Shown here: positions 1 to 9,252 of the stretch, in pieces
How the letters are laid out: each line of letters opens with the position of its first letter
How positions within the stretch are numbered: position 1 is the stretch's first letter
Assembly (NCBI RefSeq): GCF_009729205.1
Contig: NZ_VTHB01000009.1
Coordinates: forward strand, 62,001 to 126,000
From: Mycobacteroides sp. CBMA 271
GTDB lineage: Bacteria; Actinomycetota; Actinomycetes; Mycobacteriales; Mycobacteriaceae
Reading direction: 5' to 3'
Length of the DNA stretch: 64,000 bases
Notes under the pieces: model-generated
Databases searched by the model: none
The model's input: the letters and a program-made list of their open reading frames with translations, nothing else
What the model was told of the DNA's origin: nothing
Program-made: the position numbers and the translations under genes

Positions 1-1156
1 TGAGCACCGGGGTGAGCACGGCGTCGACGTTCGCGAACCCGCGCTCGTACACCCGGGCCGATGCGGCCAGCCGGGCCAGGAACAGTGGTGCGCGGTACGA
101 CCGCCGGACAAACCTGCGGCTCAGCCCGAGGGTCAGCGGGTCCAGCCGAGACGCGTCGAACCCGTCGAACATCCGCGAGCCGCCTTTGGCGATGGCGAAG
201 GCCAGGAACGACCAGTAATCTTCGAAGTCGGTTTTGAAGGACGGCAGCACCGCGGGGATGTACGGCTCGACGGTGTGACCAAGAGATTCAACCACTTTCG
301 CGGCAGAGTCCACCGCCTGCCGGGTGGCGGGATCCGTGGCCGGTGCAAAGGGGGAGTCCATACACAGGCCGATGCGCAGCCGGCGTTGCAGGGGGTGATC
401 CACCCGGCCAATGGGCGTCAGCTTCGGGTGACGATAGTGCTGCTCGGCCGCCTCGAAGAACCGTGCGCAGTCGCGAACGCTGCGCACGAGCACTCCGTCG
501 GCGACGATCTTCACCGGTGCGGAACTGCTCGACGGGTCGCCCAAAAGCCTTCCGCGACTGGGCTTGAGGCCGACTAGACCGCATACCGCCGCGGGGATTC
601 GGATGGATCCGCCGCCGTCGTTGCCGTGTGCGATGGGCACCACCCCCGCGGCCACCAGCGCCGCCGACCCGCCGGAGGACCCGCCCGCGGAGAAGTCGGT
701 GTGCCACGGATTGCGGGTGACCGAACCGCCCGAACGTTCCGTGCTGGCCGACCAACCGTATTCGGGCATGGTGGTCGACGCGATAGGAACGAGCCCGGTG
801 CTGAGGAACTGTTGCGTAAACGGTCCGTCCACAGTCTGCAGCGTCGGCGGGATCGCCGCGGATCCTTCGGTCAGCGGCATGCCGGCGACGTGGATATTGT
901 TTTTCGTGGCGGTGGGTACACCGTGAAAGGCCGCCAATGTGCCCGTGGCGCCGTCCATCGAGTTCACCCGCTCACGAGCCCGCGGAAAGTCCTTGAACTC
1001 CACCGCATTGAGCGCCGGATTGACCCTTTCGAGACGGACGATGGCGGCCTCGGCGCATTCGCCTGCGGTGACCTCGCCGGAGGCAATTCGTTCGGCGACA
1101 CCGGTGGCATCCAAGTCGCCGAGCGCGTCCTCGGTGAATGCGTGCACGCGCGTCAT
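1..1156 (-). CDS. Amidase signature family amidohydrolase (3' end cut by window edge)
   Basis: This gene reads off the left edge, leaving about 385 codons visible, most of an amidase of usual length. The amidase-signature core is seen: a Lys in PTATKNN (about residue 85), the cis-Ser motif AGGSSGGSAA (about 157-166) and the nucleophile context GGGSIRIPA further on. These form the Ser-cisSer-Lys triad that hydrolyses amide bonds, probably in the cytosol. The ATG is preceded by AGGAGGTC, a strong ribosome site. Its start overlaps the stop of the upstream TetR gene by ATGA, so the two are translationally coupled. The substrate cannot be told from the sequence. Confidence 0.9.
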   Translation of the reverse strand, partial: MTRVHAFTEDALGDLDATGVAERIASGEVTAGECAEAAIVRLERVNPALNAVEFKDFPRARERVNSMDGATGTLAAFHGVPTATKNNIHVAGMPLTEGSAAIPPTLQTVDGPFTQQFLSTGLVPIASTTMPEYGWSASTERSGGSVTRNPWHTDFSAGGSSGGSAALVAAGVVPIAHGNDGGGSIRIPAAVCGLVGLKPSRGRLLGDPSSSSAPVKIVADGVLVRSVRDCARFFEAAEQHYRHPKLTPIGRVDHPLQRRLRIGLCMDSPFAPATDPATRQAVDSAAKVVESLGHTVEPYIPAVLPSFKTDFEDYWSFLAFAIAKGGSRMFDGFDASRLDPLTLGLSRRFVRRSYRAPLFLARLAASARVYERGFANVDAVLTPVL

Positions 1157-1776
1157 GCGTGACCTCCTAGATAAGCGACGATCGCGTTGGTCAGCCCTCG
1201 ACGGGCCTCGTCTAGATCCGAATAGGTACCCAACTGTTTTTCCGATACGAGTCCGCGCATGGCGCCTGGGATAAAGGCGGCCACCTCACGCACTCGAACC
1301 GGATCGACATCCAGGCCATCGAACGCCTGCTGACACGCACGCGCCCAACGATGCTTCCACGAGGACAACTCGGCGGCGGTCTGGGGGTACACCCGCTCCA
1401 GCTCCGTGGGTTCCGGAGGCAGCGCCCGACGCAGATTCTCGATCGCCCGCGAGTCCGGTGAGGTCAAACCCCGATAGAGGGTTTCGACGATGGCGCTCAC
1501 CCGTCGATCCAGCGGCCCTTCCGGATCCGTGCGCCATGGTTGTTCTCCGCGGCGCTCGGCGGTGCACTGCAAGACCGCGGCCCACAGCCCGTCGATATCG
1601 CCGAACTGGTACTTGACCGCACCCCAGGTGGCGCCGCATTCCTTGGCAATCCTGTTCGCCGAAACCGCCGCCGGGTCGCCCGAGGCGAGTACGCGCAGCG
1701 CGGCGTCGAGCATGCCCTCGCGGGTCGCCAGGCCCCGACGATTTGCCCGTCGCCCGGTGGACACCGCTTCGCTCAT
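1153..1776 (-). CDS. TetR family transcriptional regulator
   Basis: A 207-residue TetR-type repressor. The N-terminal helix-turn-helix lies at about residues 38-66 (SANRIAKECGATWGAVKYQF) and the rest is the variable ligand-binding domain. It is the first gene of a two-gene unit with the amidase, joined by an ATGA overlap, and it faces the Rieske oxygenase gene across a 91-base divergent promoter with a clear inverted repeat. The likely role is repression of the amidase unit and the oxygenase operon until a substrate or intermediate binds. The ligand is unknown. Confidence 0.88.
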   Translation of the reverse strand: MSEAVSTGRRANRRGLATREGMLDAALRVLASGDPAAVSANRIAKECGATWGAVKYQFGDIDGLWAAVLQCTAERRGEQPWRTDPEGPLDRRVSAIVETLYRGLTSPDSRAIENLRRALPPEPTELERVYPQTAAELSSWKHRWARACQQAFDGLDVDPVRVREVAAFIPGAMRGLVSEKQLGTYSDLDEARRGLTNAIVAYLGGHA

Positions 1777-1801
1777 CCCAAGGATGCTAGCGGTCGATGC
1801 T

Positions 1802-1825
1802 TTTTCATAGAGGTCTCTGTGAAAA
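1802..1825. promoter_or_regulatory. Inverted repeat, probable TetR operator
   Basis: TTTTCATAGAG (1802-1812), then GT, then CTCTGTGAAAA (1815-1825): 10 of 11 arm positions pair. It lies between the divergent TetR (start 1776) and Rieske oxygenase (start 1868) genes, where an autoregulatory operator would sit. Confidence 0.65.
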
Positions 1826-1867
1826 TTGGCCGGATTCGGCTACTGTCACCCGCGTAAGGAGGTTCCG

Positions 1868-2833
1868 ATGCCGAAGCCGCCGCTGTCCATGAAGCCCACC
1901 GGGTGGTTCCAGGTCGCCTGGGCCGCGCAGATTGCGGTCGGTGCAGTGCATCGGATGACCTACTTCGGGCGTGAGATGGTGGCGTGGCGCGCGCACTCCG
2001 GTGAGCTCGCGGTAATGGATGCGTACTGCGAACACCTCGGCGCGCACCTGGGCCACGGCGGTCACGTCGAGGGCGACCGGATCGTCTGCCCCTTCCACGG
2101 CTGGGAGTGGAATCGTGAGGGCAGGAACGTGTGCATCCCCTACGAGAATCGGCCAAACCCATTGCGGCGCATCCGAAGCTACCCGGTGGTGGAGCGCAAC
2201 GAGTCGGTGTACATCTGGCATGACATCCAGGGGCGTGAGCCCTACTTCGACGTTCCGGACGTGTTCACCGGCTTCGAGAGCGGTGGTGATGTGAGTGACT
2301 ATCACCCCGCGGCAACGCTATTGCGGGAACGTCTGCAAATCCATCCCCAGTACGTTCTTGAAAACGGCGTCGACTTCGCACATTTCAAGTACGTGCACAA
2401 GACGCCGTTCATCCCGACGTTCACCCGTCAGGAGTTCGTAAACCCCATCTCGTACGTGGACTTCACCATTGCCTTCGACGAGGTGGCCTCTGCCGACGAG
2501 ATGAACAGTGGGGTAGAGGCGATCAACGGCGGTCTCGGGGTGGCGGTGACGAAAAGCTGGGGCATGATCGACAACCGCACCATCACCGCCGTCACGCCCG
2601 TCGATGACGCCACGGCCGACGTTCGCTTCATGGTCTACATCGGCAGAGGTCAGGATGCGTCAACCGCAAAGGTGTTCGCGCAGGCCGTCATCGATCAATT
2701 CCTGGCCGACGTGCACATCTGGCAGCACCAGCGATACTCCGATCCGCCCACGCTGGTGCGCGCCGAATACGAAGGCTTTATGAAACTGCGTCAATGGGCA
2801 ACCCAGTTCTATCCGGAAGAAGTCACCGCATGA
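1868..2833 (+). CDS. Rieske [2Fe-2S] non-heme iron oxygenase, terminal subunit
   Basis: A 321-residue Rieske oxygenase. The cluster ligands are Cys54-x-His56 and Cys74-x-x-His77 (YCEHLGAH, CPFHGW). The mononuclear iron motif is in NGVDFAHFKYVH (about 166-177), with Asp169, His172 and His177 as bridge and ligands. Architecture and length resemble KshA-type monooxygenases acting on steroids or other hydrophobic rings. ATG 1868 is chosen because AAGGAGG lies just upstream; an in-frame start at 1826 is less likely. It overlaps the next gene by ATGA. An electron-donating reductase would be needed and is not encoded next to it. Confidence 0.9.
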   Translation: MPKPPLSMKPTGWFQVAWAAQIAVGAVHRMTYFGREMVAWRAHSGELAVMDAYCEHLGAHLGHGGHVEGDRIVCPFHGWEWNREGRNVCIPYENRPNPLRRIRSYPVVERNESVYIWHDIQGREPYFDVPDVFTGFESGGDVSDYHPAATLLRERLQIHPQYVLENGVDFAHFKYVHKTPFIPTFTRQEFVNPISYVDFTIAFDEVASADEMNSGVEAINGGLGVAVTKSWGMIDNRTITAVTPVDDATADVRFMVYIGRGQDASTAKVFAQAVIDQFLADVHIWQHQRYSDPPTLVRAEYEGFMKLRQWATQFYPEEVTA

Positions 2834-3912
2834 GTCCCATCAGGGTGTTTCAGGTCGCTACCGGAAACGTCGGCACCGAGATGATCAAACGTATCGCCCA
2901 ACATCCTGACCTGGAATTGGCCGGATTACATTGCTACTCAACGGAAAAGATCGGCCGTGATGCCGGTGAGCTTGTCGGGCTGGAACCCAACGGCATCATC
3001 GCCACCGGCACCGTCGAGGAGATCATCGCCATCAAACCCGATGTGCTGACCTTCCACGGTGTGTTCCCCGACGAGGACCTGTACGTCAAGGTTCTGGAGG
3101 CGGGTATCGACATCGTCACCACCGCCGACTGGATCACCGGGCACCACCGCAACCAAAACCACCCGCACCCGTCGGGCCGCCTCACCACCGAGGTGCTGCA
3201 GGAGGCGTGTGAACGTGGCGGCGCCACGTTCTACGGCACCGGCATGAACCCGGGACTGACGCAGATCCTGGGCATCGTCCACTCGTGCGACGTCGCCGAG
3301 ATCGAGAACGTCACCGTCATCGAGTCCGTGGACGTGTCCTGCCACCACTCGGTGGACTCCTGGGAGATGGTCGGCTACGGACGCCCGGCGAACGATCCGG
3401 GGATCCCGGCCATGCTGGAGAAGGGCACCCGCGTCTTCGCCGATGGGGTGTACCTGATGGCCGACTGCTTCGGACTGGAACTCGACGACGTCACCTTCTC
3501 CTACGAGCTGGGCGCCTGCACCGAGGACGTGGACCTCGGCTGGTACCGGCTGCCTAAAGGCTCGCTGGGCGCCAGTTACTTGAAATACCAAGGGATCGTC
3601 GACGGCGTGCCGAAGGTCGAGGTGCATGTCGAATGGCAGATGACCCCGAAGACTCAGCCGCATTGGAACGTCAAGGGCTGCTACATCACGAAGATTCAGG
3701 GCGATCCTTGCGTCTACAGCAAGCACATGGTTATCCCCAAGCCCGGCACCGACTTCACCAACCCCGCGGCGTTCGCTTCTGTAGGGATGACCGTTACGGG
3801 GCTGCCCGCACTCAATGCCATCCGGAGCGTCATTGACGCCCCGCCAGGGATCCTTACCTCCGCCGATCTGCCGCTACGCGGATTCGCCGGCAGGTTCAAG
3901 CAGGCCGTCTAG
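2830..3912 (+). CDS. NAD(P)-binding dihydrodipicolinate reductase-like protein
   Basis: A 360-residue protein with an N-terminal Rossmann nucleotide-binding segment (VFQVATGNVGTEMIK, residues 5-19) like the DapB N-domain, followed by a long domain rich in acidic and His residues. Mycobacteria carry many such DapB-like reductases of unknown substrate. ATG 2830 overlaps the stop of the oxygenase gene, so this gene is translated with it and probably acts on the same compound. Its stop shares CTAG with the stop of the convergent MpaB-like gene. It is not the lysine-pathway DapB, which is shorter. Confidence 0.8.
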   Translation: MSPIRVFQVATGNVGTEMIKRIAQHPDLELAGLHCYSTEKIGRDAGELVGLEPNGIIATGTVEEIIAIKPDVLTFHGVFPDEDLYVKVLEAGIDIVTTADWITGHHRNQNHPHPSGRLTTEVLQEACERGGATFYGTGMNPGLTQILGIVHSCDVAEIENVTVIESVDVSCHHSVDSWEMVGYGRPANDPGIPAMLEKGTRVFADGVYLMADCFGLELDDVTFSYELGACTEDVDLGWYRLPKGSLGASYLKYQGIVDGVPKVEVHVEWQMTPKTQPHWNVKGCYITKIQGDPCVYSKHMVIPKPGTDFTNPAAFASVGMTVTGLPALNAIRSVIDAPPGILTSADLPLRGFAGRFKQAV

Positions 3913-4793
3913 AAACCCTGCTTCTTGATGCCGGCGTAGGCGCGGGGGAAGTACTTGAGGCGTTGAGGGACGCGTGGCCATGTGGCGCGTACAACTCCTT
4001 GAAAGAGGCTGAAGAGGCGCTGATCTCGAGGCGACCAGGACAAGCCAAGGACCTCGCGTCCACGCGGAGTCATCATCGCGGACATCAGCCAGGGGCTCAT
4101 CCGCCGCGCGACTGGCTCGAGCAACAGATCCCAGAGGGGGCCTGGGATGGGCACCGGGAAAGTCCGTGGGGCACCGATCTTTCCGAGTCGGCCGACGGCG
4201 AATTCGGTGGTCTTGTTGGATTCAAGAACCTTGTCGTGCATGTCTTCCCAATACGCGCGGAAGTCTGCGTAGTTGTCGATGACGGGCCGCATGGAAAGTC
4301 CGTACCGCCGCCACCAGGCGACACCTTCGCGGACGACCTGGTCCTTTTGCGCCTCGGTCAGCGGTGTGCCGAAGAATTCCTCGAGGGATATCACCGCATC
4401 GACAAAGGTGGCGTGCGTCCACCAGAAGGTATCGGGGTCAAGCGCGTGATATCGCCCTCCATCCGGTAACTCGCCCTTGACGTCGTGATGGAAGTCGCGG
4501 ACGAGGAGCCCGGTCTTGGTGTCCTCGTCGTCGTAGATCACGCCCATGATCGGCGGAATCGATCGGAGGAAGCGGTCCATCGGGTCATCGAAGAAGTTCG
4601 ACACCTCTTGGAGGGACTGACCTACCGCCGGGTGCATGTTTTGCAGGGTTCCCGAGTAAGAGGCCAACAGCCACACGGTGCGTTGCCCGAAGATGCGCCA
4701 CGTCAGTGAGCCGGGGCCAACGGGCGATTCGCGAAATCCCTGCGAGTCCACGGCGGTCGTTGGTTCCGATGGTGTGGGCTGAGCCTGCGTCAT
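3909..4793 (-). CDS. MpaB-like oxygenase family protein (DUF2236)
   Basis: A 294-residue member of the DUF2236 family, whose characterised members (latex-clearing protein, MpaB) are heme or iron oxygenases. The conserved core is visible: SGTLQNMHPAVGQ, RDFHHDVKG, FWWTHATFVDA and the tyrosine/arginine stretch WRRYGLSMRPV. It is related to the tandem pair at 30179-32284 but more divergent. ATG 4793 is preceded by TATTGT seven bases upstream, suggesting a leaderless transcript. Putative TetR half-sites cover that -10 element. The substrate is unknown. Confidence 0.82.
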   Translation of the reverse strand: MTQAQPTPSEPTTAVDSQGFRESPVGPGSLTWRIFGQRTVWLLASYSGTLQNMHPAVGQSLQEVSNFFDDPMDRFLRSIPPIMGVIYDDEDTKTGLLVRDFHHDVKGELPDGGRYHALDPDTFWWTHATFVDAVISLEEFFGTPLTEAQKDQVVREGVAWWRRYGLSMRPVIDNYADFRAYWEDMHDKVLESNKTTEFAVGRLGKIGAPRTFPVPIPGPLWDLLLEPVARRMSPWLMSAMMTPRGREVLGLSWSPRDQRLFSLFQGVVRATWPRVPQRLKYFPRAYAGIKKQGF

Positions 4794-4796
4794 CCA

Positions 4797-4831
4797 TACA
4801 ACAATACAACAGACAATGCGGAAGTGTTGTA
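4797..4831. promoter_or_regulatory. TACAACA repeats, probable TetR operator
   Basis: TACAACA occurs at 4797-4803 and again at 4805-4811, with its inverted copy TGTTGTA at 4825-4831. The two direct copies overlap the predicted -10 (4801-4806) and start of the minus-strand MpaB-like gene. The TetR gene starts at 4886 on the other strand. Confidence 0.6.
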
Positions 4832-4885
4832 CAGCCAATTTTGGGGTTACCTGTCGCCGCAGCTAGGGGTGTGTAATCTGAACAG

Positions 4886-5509
4886 ATGACATCGGCGTGG
4901 CAACCTACGGAGGTGGCCGACCTGCACATCCTGGAGGCAGCGCTCGAGCAGTTCGCCGTCCTGGGTATCTCGCGCACCTCACTCACCGATATCGCGCGCA
5001 GAGCCAACGTCGATCGCGGCACCATCTACCGGCGAGTGGGTGACCTGCAGGCGGTGACAGCGGCCGCGCTGGTGTTGGAGGGCCAGCGCCTCGTCGACCA
5101 AATTCGCGCGGATGTCGAGCCCTTTGACGATCTGTCGGAACGGTTCGAGCGTGCCTTCGTGGGCACGGTGCAGCGGATGCGCAATCACCCCATTGTGGTG
5201 CGTGCATTGGAGGTGGACAGGGCAGCCGCGCTGCTCGCCATCGCCGACGCGACCGCGGCGGTGATGAATGCCGCGAACGCGTTCGTGGTGGACGAAATTC
5301 ATCGTGCACGCCGAGGTGGGTGCATCGTGCCCATACAGGACGAAGTACTGGCCGGGGTGACCGTCCGACTCGTCCACTCGTTGGTGGTCTTCCCCGATGC
5401 TCCCCCCGTTCTGAAGACCGATCAAGAACTCGCCGAGTATGTACGGAACAACTTTTCGGTCCTTCTGCCGATCGCTGGCTTGCTCCGCGCGCCGATCGAC
5501 TCACAGTGA
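4886..5509 (+). CDS. TetR family transcriptional regulator
   Basis: A 207-residue TetR regulator with its helix-turn-helix at about residues 33-58 (TSLTDIARRANVDRGTIYRR). It is divergent from the DUF2236 gene with TACAACA repeats between, so repression of that neighbour is the simplest role. TAATCT lies at 4874-4879, six bases before the ATG, consistent with a leaderless mRNA. The long C-terminal domain gives no ligand clue. Confidence 0.87.
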   Translation: MTSAWQPTEVADLHILEAALEQFAVLGISRTSLTDIARRANVDRGTIYRRVGDLQAVTAAALVLEGQRLVDQIRADVEPFDDLSERFERAFVGTVQRMRNHPIVVRALEVDRAAALLAIADATAAVMNAANAFVVDEIHRARRGGCIVPIQDEVLAGVTVRLVHSLVVFPDAPPVLKTDQELAEYVRNNFSVLLPIAGLLRAPIDSQ

Positions 5510-5560
5510 CGGGCTGTGGCGGTACCAGTCCCAGGCAGGACGGGTACCGTAAGGCCCGAT

Positions 5561-6640
<1,080 letters not shown>

Positions 6641-6661
6641 AGGTTTGAGCCTGGGCCGCGA

Positions 6662-6841
6662 CTAGCGGCGCCGGGCATCCTCGTCATCCGTCCAGCGATC
6701 GCTGGAGCGGTCGTCATCCGGTTGAGATGACGTACCGCCGGAAAGTTCACGGCGGAGCTCCTCAAGATTCGTGTTTGGAGAGCTGTATTTCAGCTCGCGA
6801 GCAACCTTGGTCTGCTTTGCCTTTGCCCGGCCGCGGCCCAT
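6662..6841 (-). CDS. DUF3073 family small protein
   Basis: A 59-residue basic-then-acidic protein starting MGRGRAKAKQTKVARELKY, followed by NTNLEELRRELSG and an Asp/Arg-rich tail. This is the actinobacterial DUF3073 family (Rv0810c-like), function unknown. The start was set by the conserved MGRGRAKAKQ; the reading frame stays open upstream but lacks family similarity. It lies convergent to purM and downstream of the ygfZ-like gene on the same strand. Confidence 0.9.
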   Translation of the reverse strand: MGRGRAKAKQTKVARELKYSSPNTNLEELRRELSGGTSSQPDDDRSSDRWTDDEDARRR

Positions 6842-6973
6842 GGGGGAACCCCCTCGCGCAATAGCGGAGCGGCCCAATGTAGGGCGGCTCCGGTGGAGTG
6901 TTTTTATCGATCCTGACGATAGTTTAGCGTGCCGTTCCGGCGACTGCTGCACGCCCTAACGACCCAGGTCGCC

Positions 6974-8050
6974 CTAGCCTTGGCGGAGCCGGTTGACGGC
7001 CTCGCGTCCGCGCTGTTCACCGTCCAGCTCGGGCAGTAGATCGAGGTCGATCGCGGCAGGCGACGGACCCGCCGTCAGCGGCGTCGGATTGCCGTTCATG
7101 ACGGCCTCGACAACCGAGCGTTTGACCAGAGCCAGGGCGATGGGCCCCAGGTCCACATGGTCGATCACCGAGCCCACGCGGCCGACTGTGCGACCGCCCG
7201 CGGTCACCTCGTCTCCCGTAGATGGCCGATCCACGGAGCCGTCCAGATGTAGCAACACCAGCACCCGCGGCGGCTTGCCGAGATTGTGCACCCGGGCCAC
7301 CGTCTCCTGACCGCGATAGCAGCCCTTGGCCAGATGTACGGCCCGGGGATCGTCGTCGACGGCGATCCAGGCCGCCTCGTGCGGGATAGTCCGCTCATCG
7401 GTGTCCACCGTGAGACGCGGCCGGGCAGCCGCCACGCGGAGCGCCTCGAACGCCCATAAGCCGGCCGGTCGCACCCCCAGACGTTCGGCGAGGCCGGCCC
7501 CGGAGGGGACCAGGAGATCGAACGTTGCGTCGGGCAGTGGCCACGGCACGCGTCGGATGAGACCGCCGCCGGGGAGCGCGACGGCGCAGCCGAAGTCGGG
7601 CAGCGCCGTGATGCCCAGTTTTTCGGCCAGCTCGACGGTGTCCGGGCCCAGCAGGGTGAAGACCGACAGATCGGGCGCGGTGACCTCCACCTTCGCCCAG
7701 AACACCATCTTGGTGAGGAAGTCCTGCAGCGCCTGGCCACGCCAGGGTTCGGTGTCGAGGTAGGTGATGCCGTCTAGATCGGTTTGCACCCAATGGTCTT
7801 CGACGCGGCCCTGCCCGTCGAGGCTGAGGTTCTCCCGTGTTTCGCCATCCCGCAGGTCCGCGACGTGTTGGCTGGAGATGGTGTGCAGCCAGCTCAGCCG
7901 TTCGGGACCGGACAGGGCGATGACCGGTCGTGTTGATCTGTCCACAAGGACGGCGCCGGTCAATGCGGTGCGCTGCTCACCGAGCGGGTCGCCGTAGTGC
8001 CAGATTGCACCGGCGTCGGGGTTGTCTTCGGGTACGTACACAGCGCTCAT
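6974..8050 (-). CDS. ygfZ: YgfZ/GcvT-like folate-binding Fe-S protein
   Basis: A 358-residue YgfZ-type protein. The diagnostic motif KGCYRGQETVARV is present about two-thirds along; its Cys is the conserved residue of the K-G-C-x-G-Q-E signature. YgfZ uses tetrahydrofolate to help repair or assemble Fe-S clusters in enzymes such as MiaB. The GcvT-like fold is apparent from the N-terminal STRPVIALSGPERLSWLHTI. It is divergent from pabC, a folate-synthesis gene, which fits a shared folate link. Length and context match Rv0811c. Confidence 0.9.
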   Translation of the reverse strand: MSAVYVPEDNPDAGAIWHYGDPLGEQRTALTGAVLVDRSTRPVIALSGPERLSWLHTISSQHVADLRDGETRENLSLDGQGRVEDHWVQTDLDGITYLDTEPWRGQALQDFLTKMVFWAKVEVTAPDLSVFTLLGPDTVELAEKLGITALPDFGCAVALPGGGLIRRVPWPLPDATFDLLVPSGAGLAERLGVRPAGLWAFEALRVAAARPRLTVDTDERTIPHEAAWIAVDDDPRAVHLAKGCYRGQETVARVHNLGKPPRVLVLLHLDGSVDRPSTGDEVTAGGRTVGRVGSVIDHVDLGPIALALVKRSVVEAVMNGNPTPLTAGPSPAAIDLDLLPELDGEQRGREAVNRLRQG

Positions 8051-8120
8051 CGGTGCCTATGTTTCTTCGCGCAAGCGGCTCATCACAGTTCCAACTCTAC
8101 GACCGCTAATCTCATTGCCC

Positions 8121-8975
8121 ATGGCGGTAGCGGTGGTGGTCACACTCGAGGGTGAAGTACACGACCCGTCGGTGCCGCTGCTGCACGCCGACGAACTGGC
8201 CGCCGTGCGCGGCGACGGTGCCTTCGAGACGCTGCTGGTGCGCGTTGGCACGGTCTGCAAGCTGGAAGCGCATCTGGACCGGATGGCCGCGTCGGCCGCA
8301 TCGATGGATTTGCCGGAGCCCGACCGCGCGGCATGGCGTGCGGCCGTCGAGGTGGGTGTGGAGCGATGGAATTCGATATCGAGTGACGACGCGATGCTGC
8401 GCCTGGTGTTCACGCGTGGGCGCGAAAGCGGTGGAGATGCAACGGCATATCTCACCATTGCGCCCGTACCTGAGAGATCGCTGCTGGCGCGGCGCGACGG
8501 TGTTTCGGTAATCACGTTGGATCGCGGGCTGCCCGCACGCCCCGTCGAACCGCTGCCGTGGCTGCTGTCGGGGGCTAAGACGCTGTCCTACGCGATCAAC
8601 ATGTCGGCCCTGCGGTACGCCGAACGCCAAGGGGTGCAAGACGTCATCTTCGTCAGCTCGGACGGATTCGTGCTCGAGGGGCCGCGCTCGACGGTCATCG
8701 TTGACACCGGCGATGCCTTGGTCACTCCCTTCCCGGAGCACGGCATCCTGCACGGAACCACGCAACGGGCACTCTTCGAGGTGGCGGCGTCCGAGGGTAT
8801 CGAGTGTCGGTATGGGGCGGTAAAGCCCGCTGATTTGGTTGCCGCCCAAGATATTTGGATGCTCGCCAGCGTCACGCTCGCGGCGCGGGTGCGCACTCTC
8901 GACGGTGTTGCGCGTCCCGCGGGGCGGTTGGCGGCGCGGTTGCCGGAGCTGGTCGACAAGGCCATCGCGCTCTAG
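8121..8975 (+). CDS. pabC: 4-amino-4-deoxychorismate lyase (class IV PLP enzyme)
   Basis: A 284-residue branched-chain-aminotransferase-fold protein. Visible motifs are HADELAAVRGDGAFETLLV at the N-terminus, the catalytic lysine in LSGAKTLSYAINMSALRYA and FVLEGPRSTVIVD. It should convert aminodeoxychorismate to p-aminobenzoate and pyruvate, feeding folate synthesis. ATG 8121 gives the usual family N-terminus; upstream in-frame codons reach 8022 but overlap ygfZ. A D-amino-acid transaminase role cannot be fully excluded, but synteny with Rv0812 favours PabC. Confidence 0.85.
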   Translation: MAVAVVVTLEGEVHDPSVPLLHADELAAVRGDGAFETLLVRVGTVCKLEAHLDRMAASAASMDLPEPDRAAWRAAVEVGVERWNSISSDDAMLRLVFTRGRESGGDATAYLTIAPVPERSLLARRDGVSVITLDRGLPARPVEPLPWLLSGAKTLSYAINMSALRYAERQGVQDVIFVSSDGFVLEGPRSTVIVDTGDALVTPFPEHGILHGTTQRALFEVAASEGIECRYGAVKPADLVAAQDIWMLASVTLAARVRTLDGVARPAGRLAARLPELVDKAIAL

Positions 8976-9000
8976 TTCTATTCGCTTGTGAATAAATCGG

Positions 9001-9029
9001 TTGTCGCGGATCTTCTTGCGTCGTACCGT
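9001..9029 (+). promoter_or_regulatory. Candidate sigma-A promoter for a small transcript
   Basis: TTGTCG (9001-9006), a 17-base spacer and TACCGT (9024-9029) resemble a mycobacterial -35/-10 pair. It lies just before a very strong ribosome site (AAAGGAGGTGG) and a run of hairpins, and is separate from pabC, which ends at 8975. Confidence 0.45.
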
Positions 9030-9063
9030 CGTCGGTACACACGAAAGGAGGTGGTCCGACACA

Positions 9064-9102
9064 TTGATTGCATATTGGACATGTGAGGTGGCTGCCCGCT
9101 AG
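9064..9102 (+). CDS. Candidate 12-residue leader peptide
   Basis: A TTG codon 10 bases after GGAGGTG (9047-9053) opens a 12-codon frame, MIAYWTCEVAAR, that stops at TAG. The ribosome site is among the strongest in the window yet leads to no long ORF. Three hairpins follow the stop. This looks like a leader peptide of a regulatory RNA or a stand-alone micro-protein. The peptide is too short for codon statistics, so the call rests only on the ribosome site and the structure. Confidence 0.4.
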   Translation: MIAYWTCEVAAR

Positions 9103-9113
9103 CAGCAGCCATC

Positions 9114-9212
9114 GGTTACCGCTGGCGAGTACCCGGTAGCCACCCGGCCCCCGAACCCTCGATGAGTCCGATCGAGCCGAATGGTTCGGGGGCCGCCCCA
9201 TATCTGGGGCGG
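9114..9212 (+). ncRNA. Structured RNA region: three consecutive hairpins
   Basis: Hairpin A pairs GGTTACCG (9114-9121) with CGGTAGCC (9134-9141). Hairpin B pairs GGCCCCCGAACC (9146-9157) with GGTTCGGGGGCC (9183-9194) and has an inner CTCGAT/ATCGAG stem (9158-9163, 9171-9176). Hairpin C pairs CCGCCCCA (9193-9200) with TGGGGCGG (9205-9212) and overlaps B by two bases. The block lies between pabC and the convergent ene-reductase gene. It may be a terminator cluster or the body of a small RNA with the leader peptide. Confidence 0.5.
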
Positions 9213-9252
9213 TTCGTCTCTCGATCCGTGAAACCGGCGTTCATCCCCTCGG

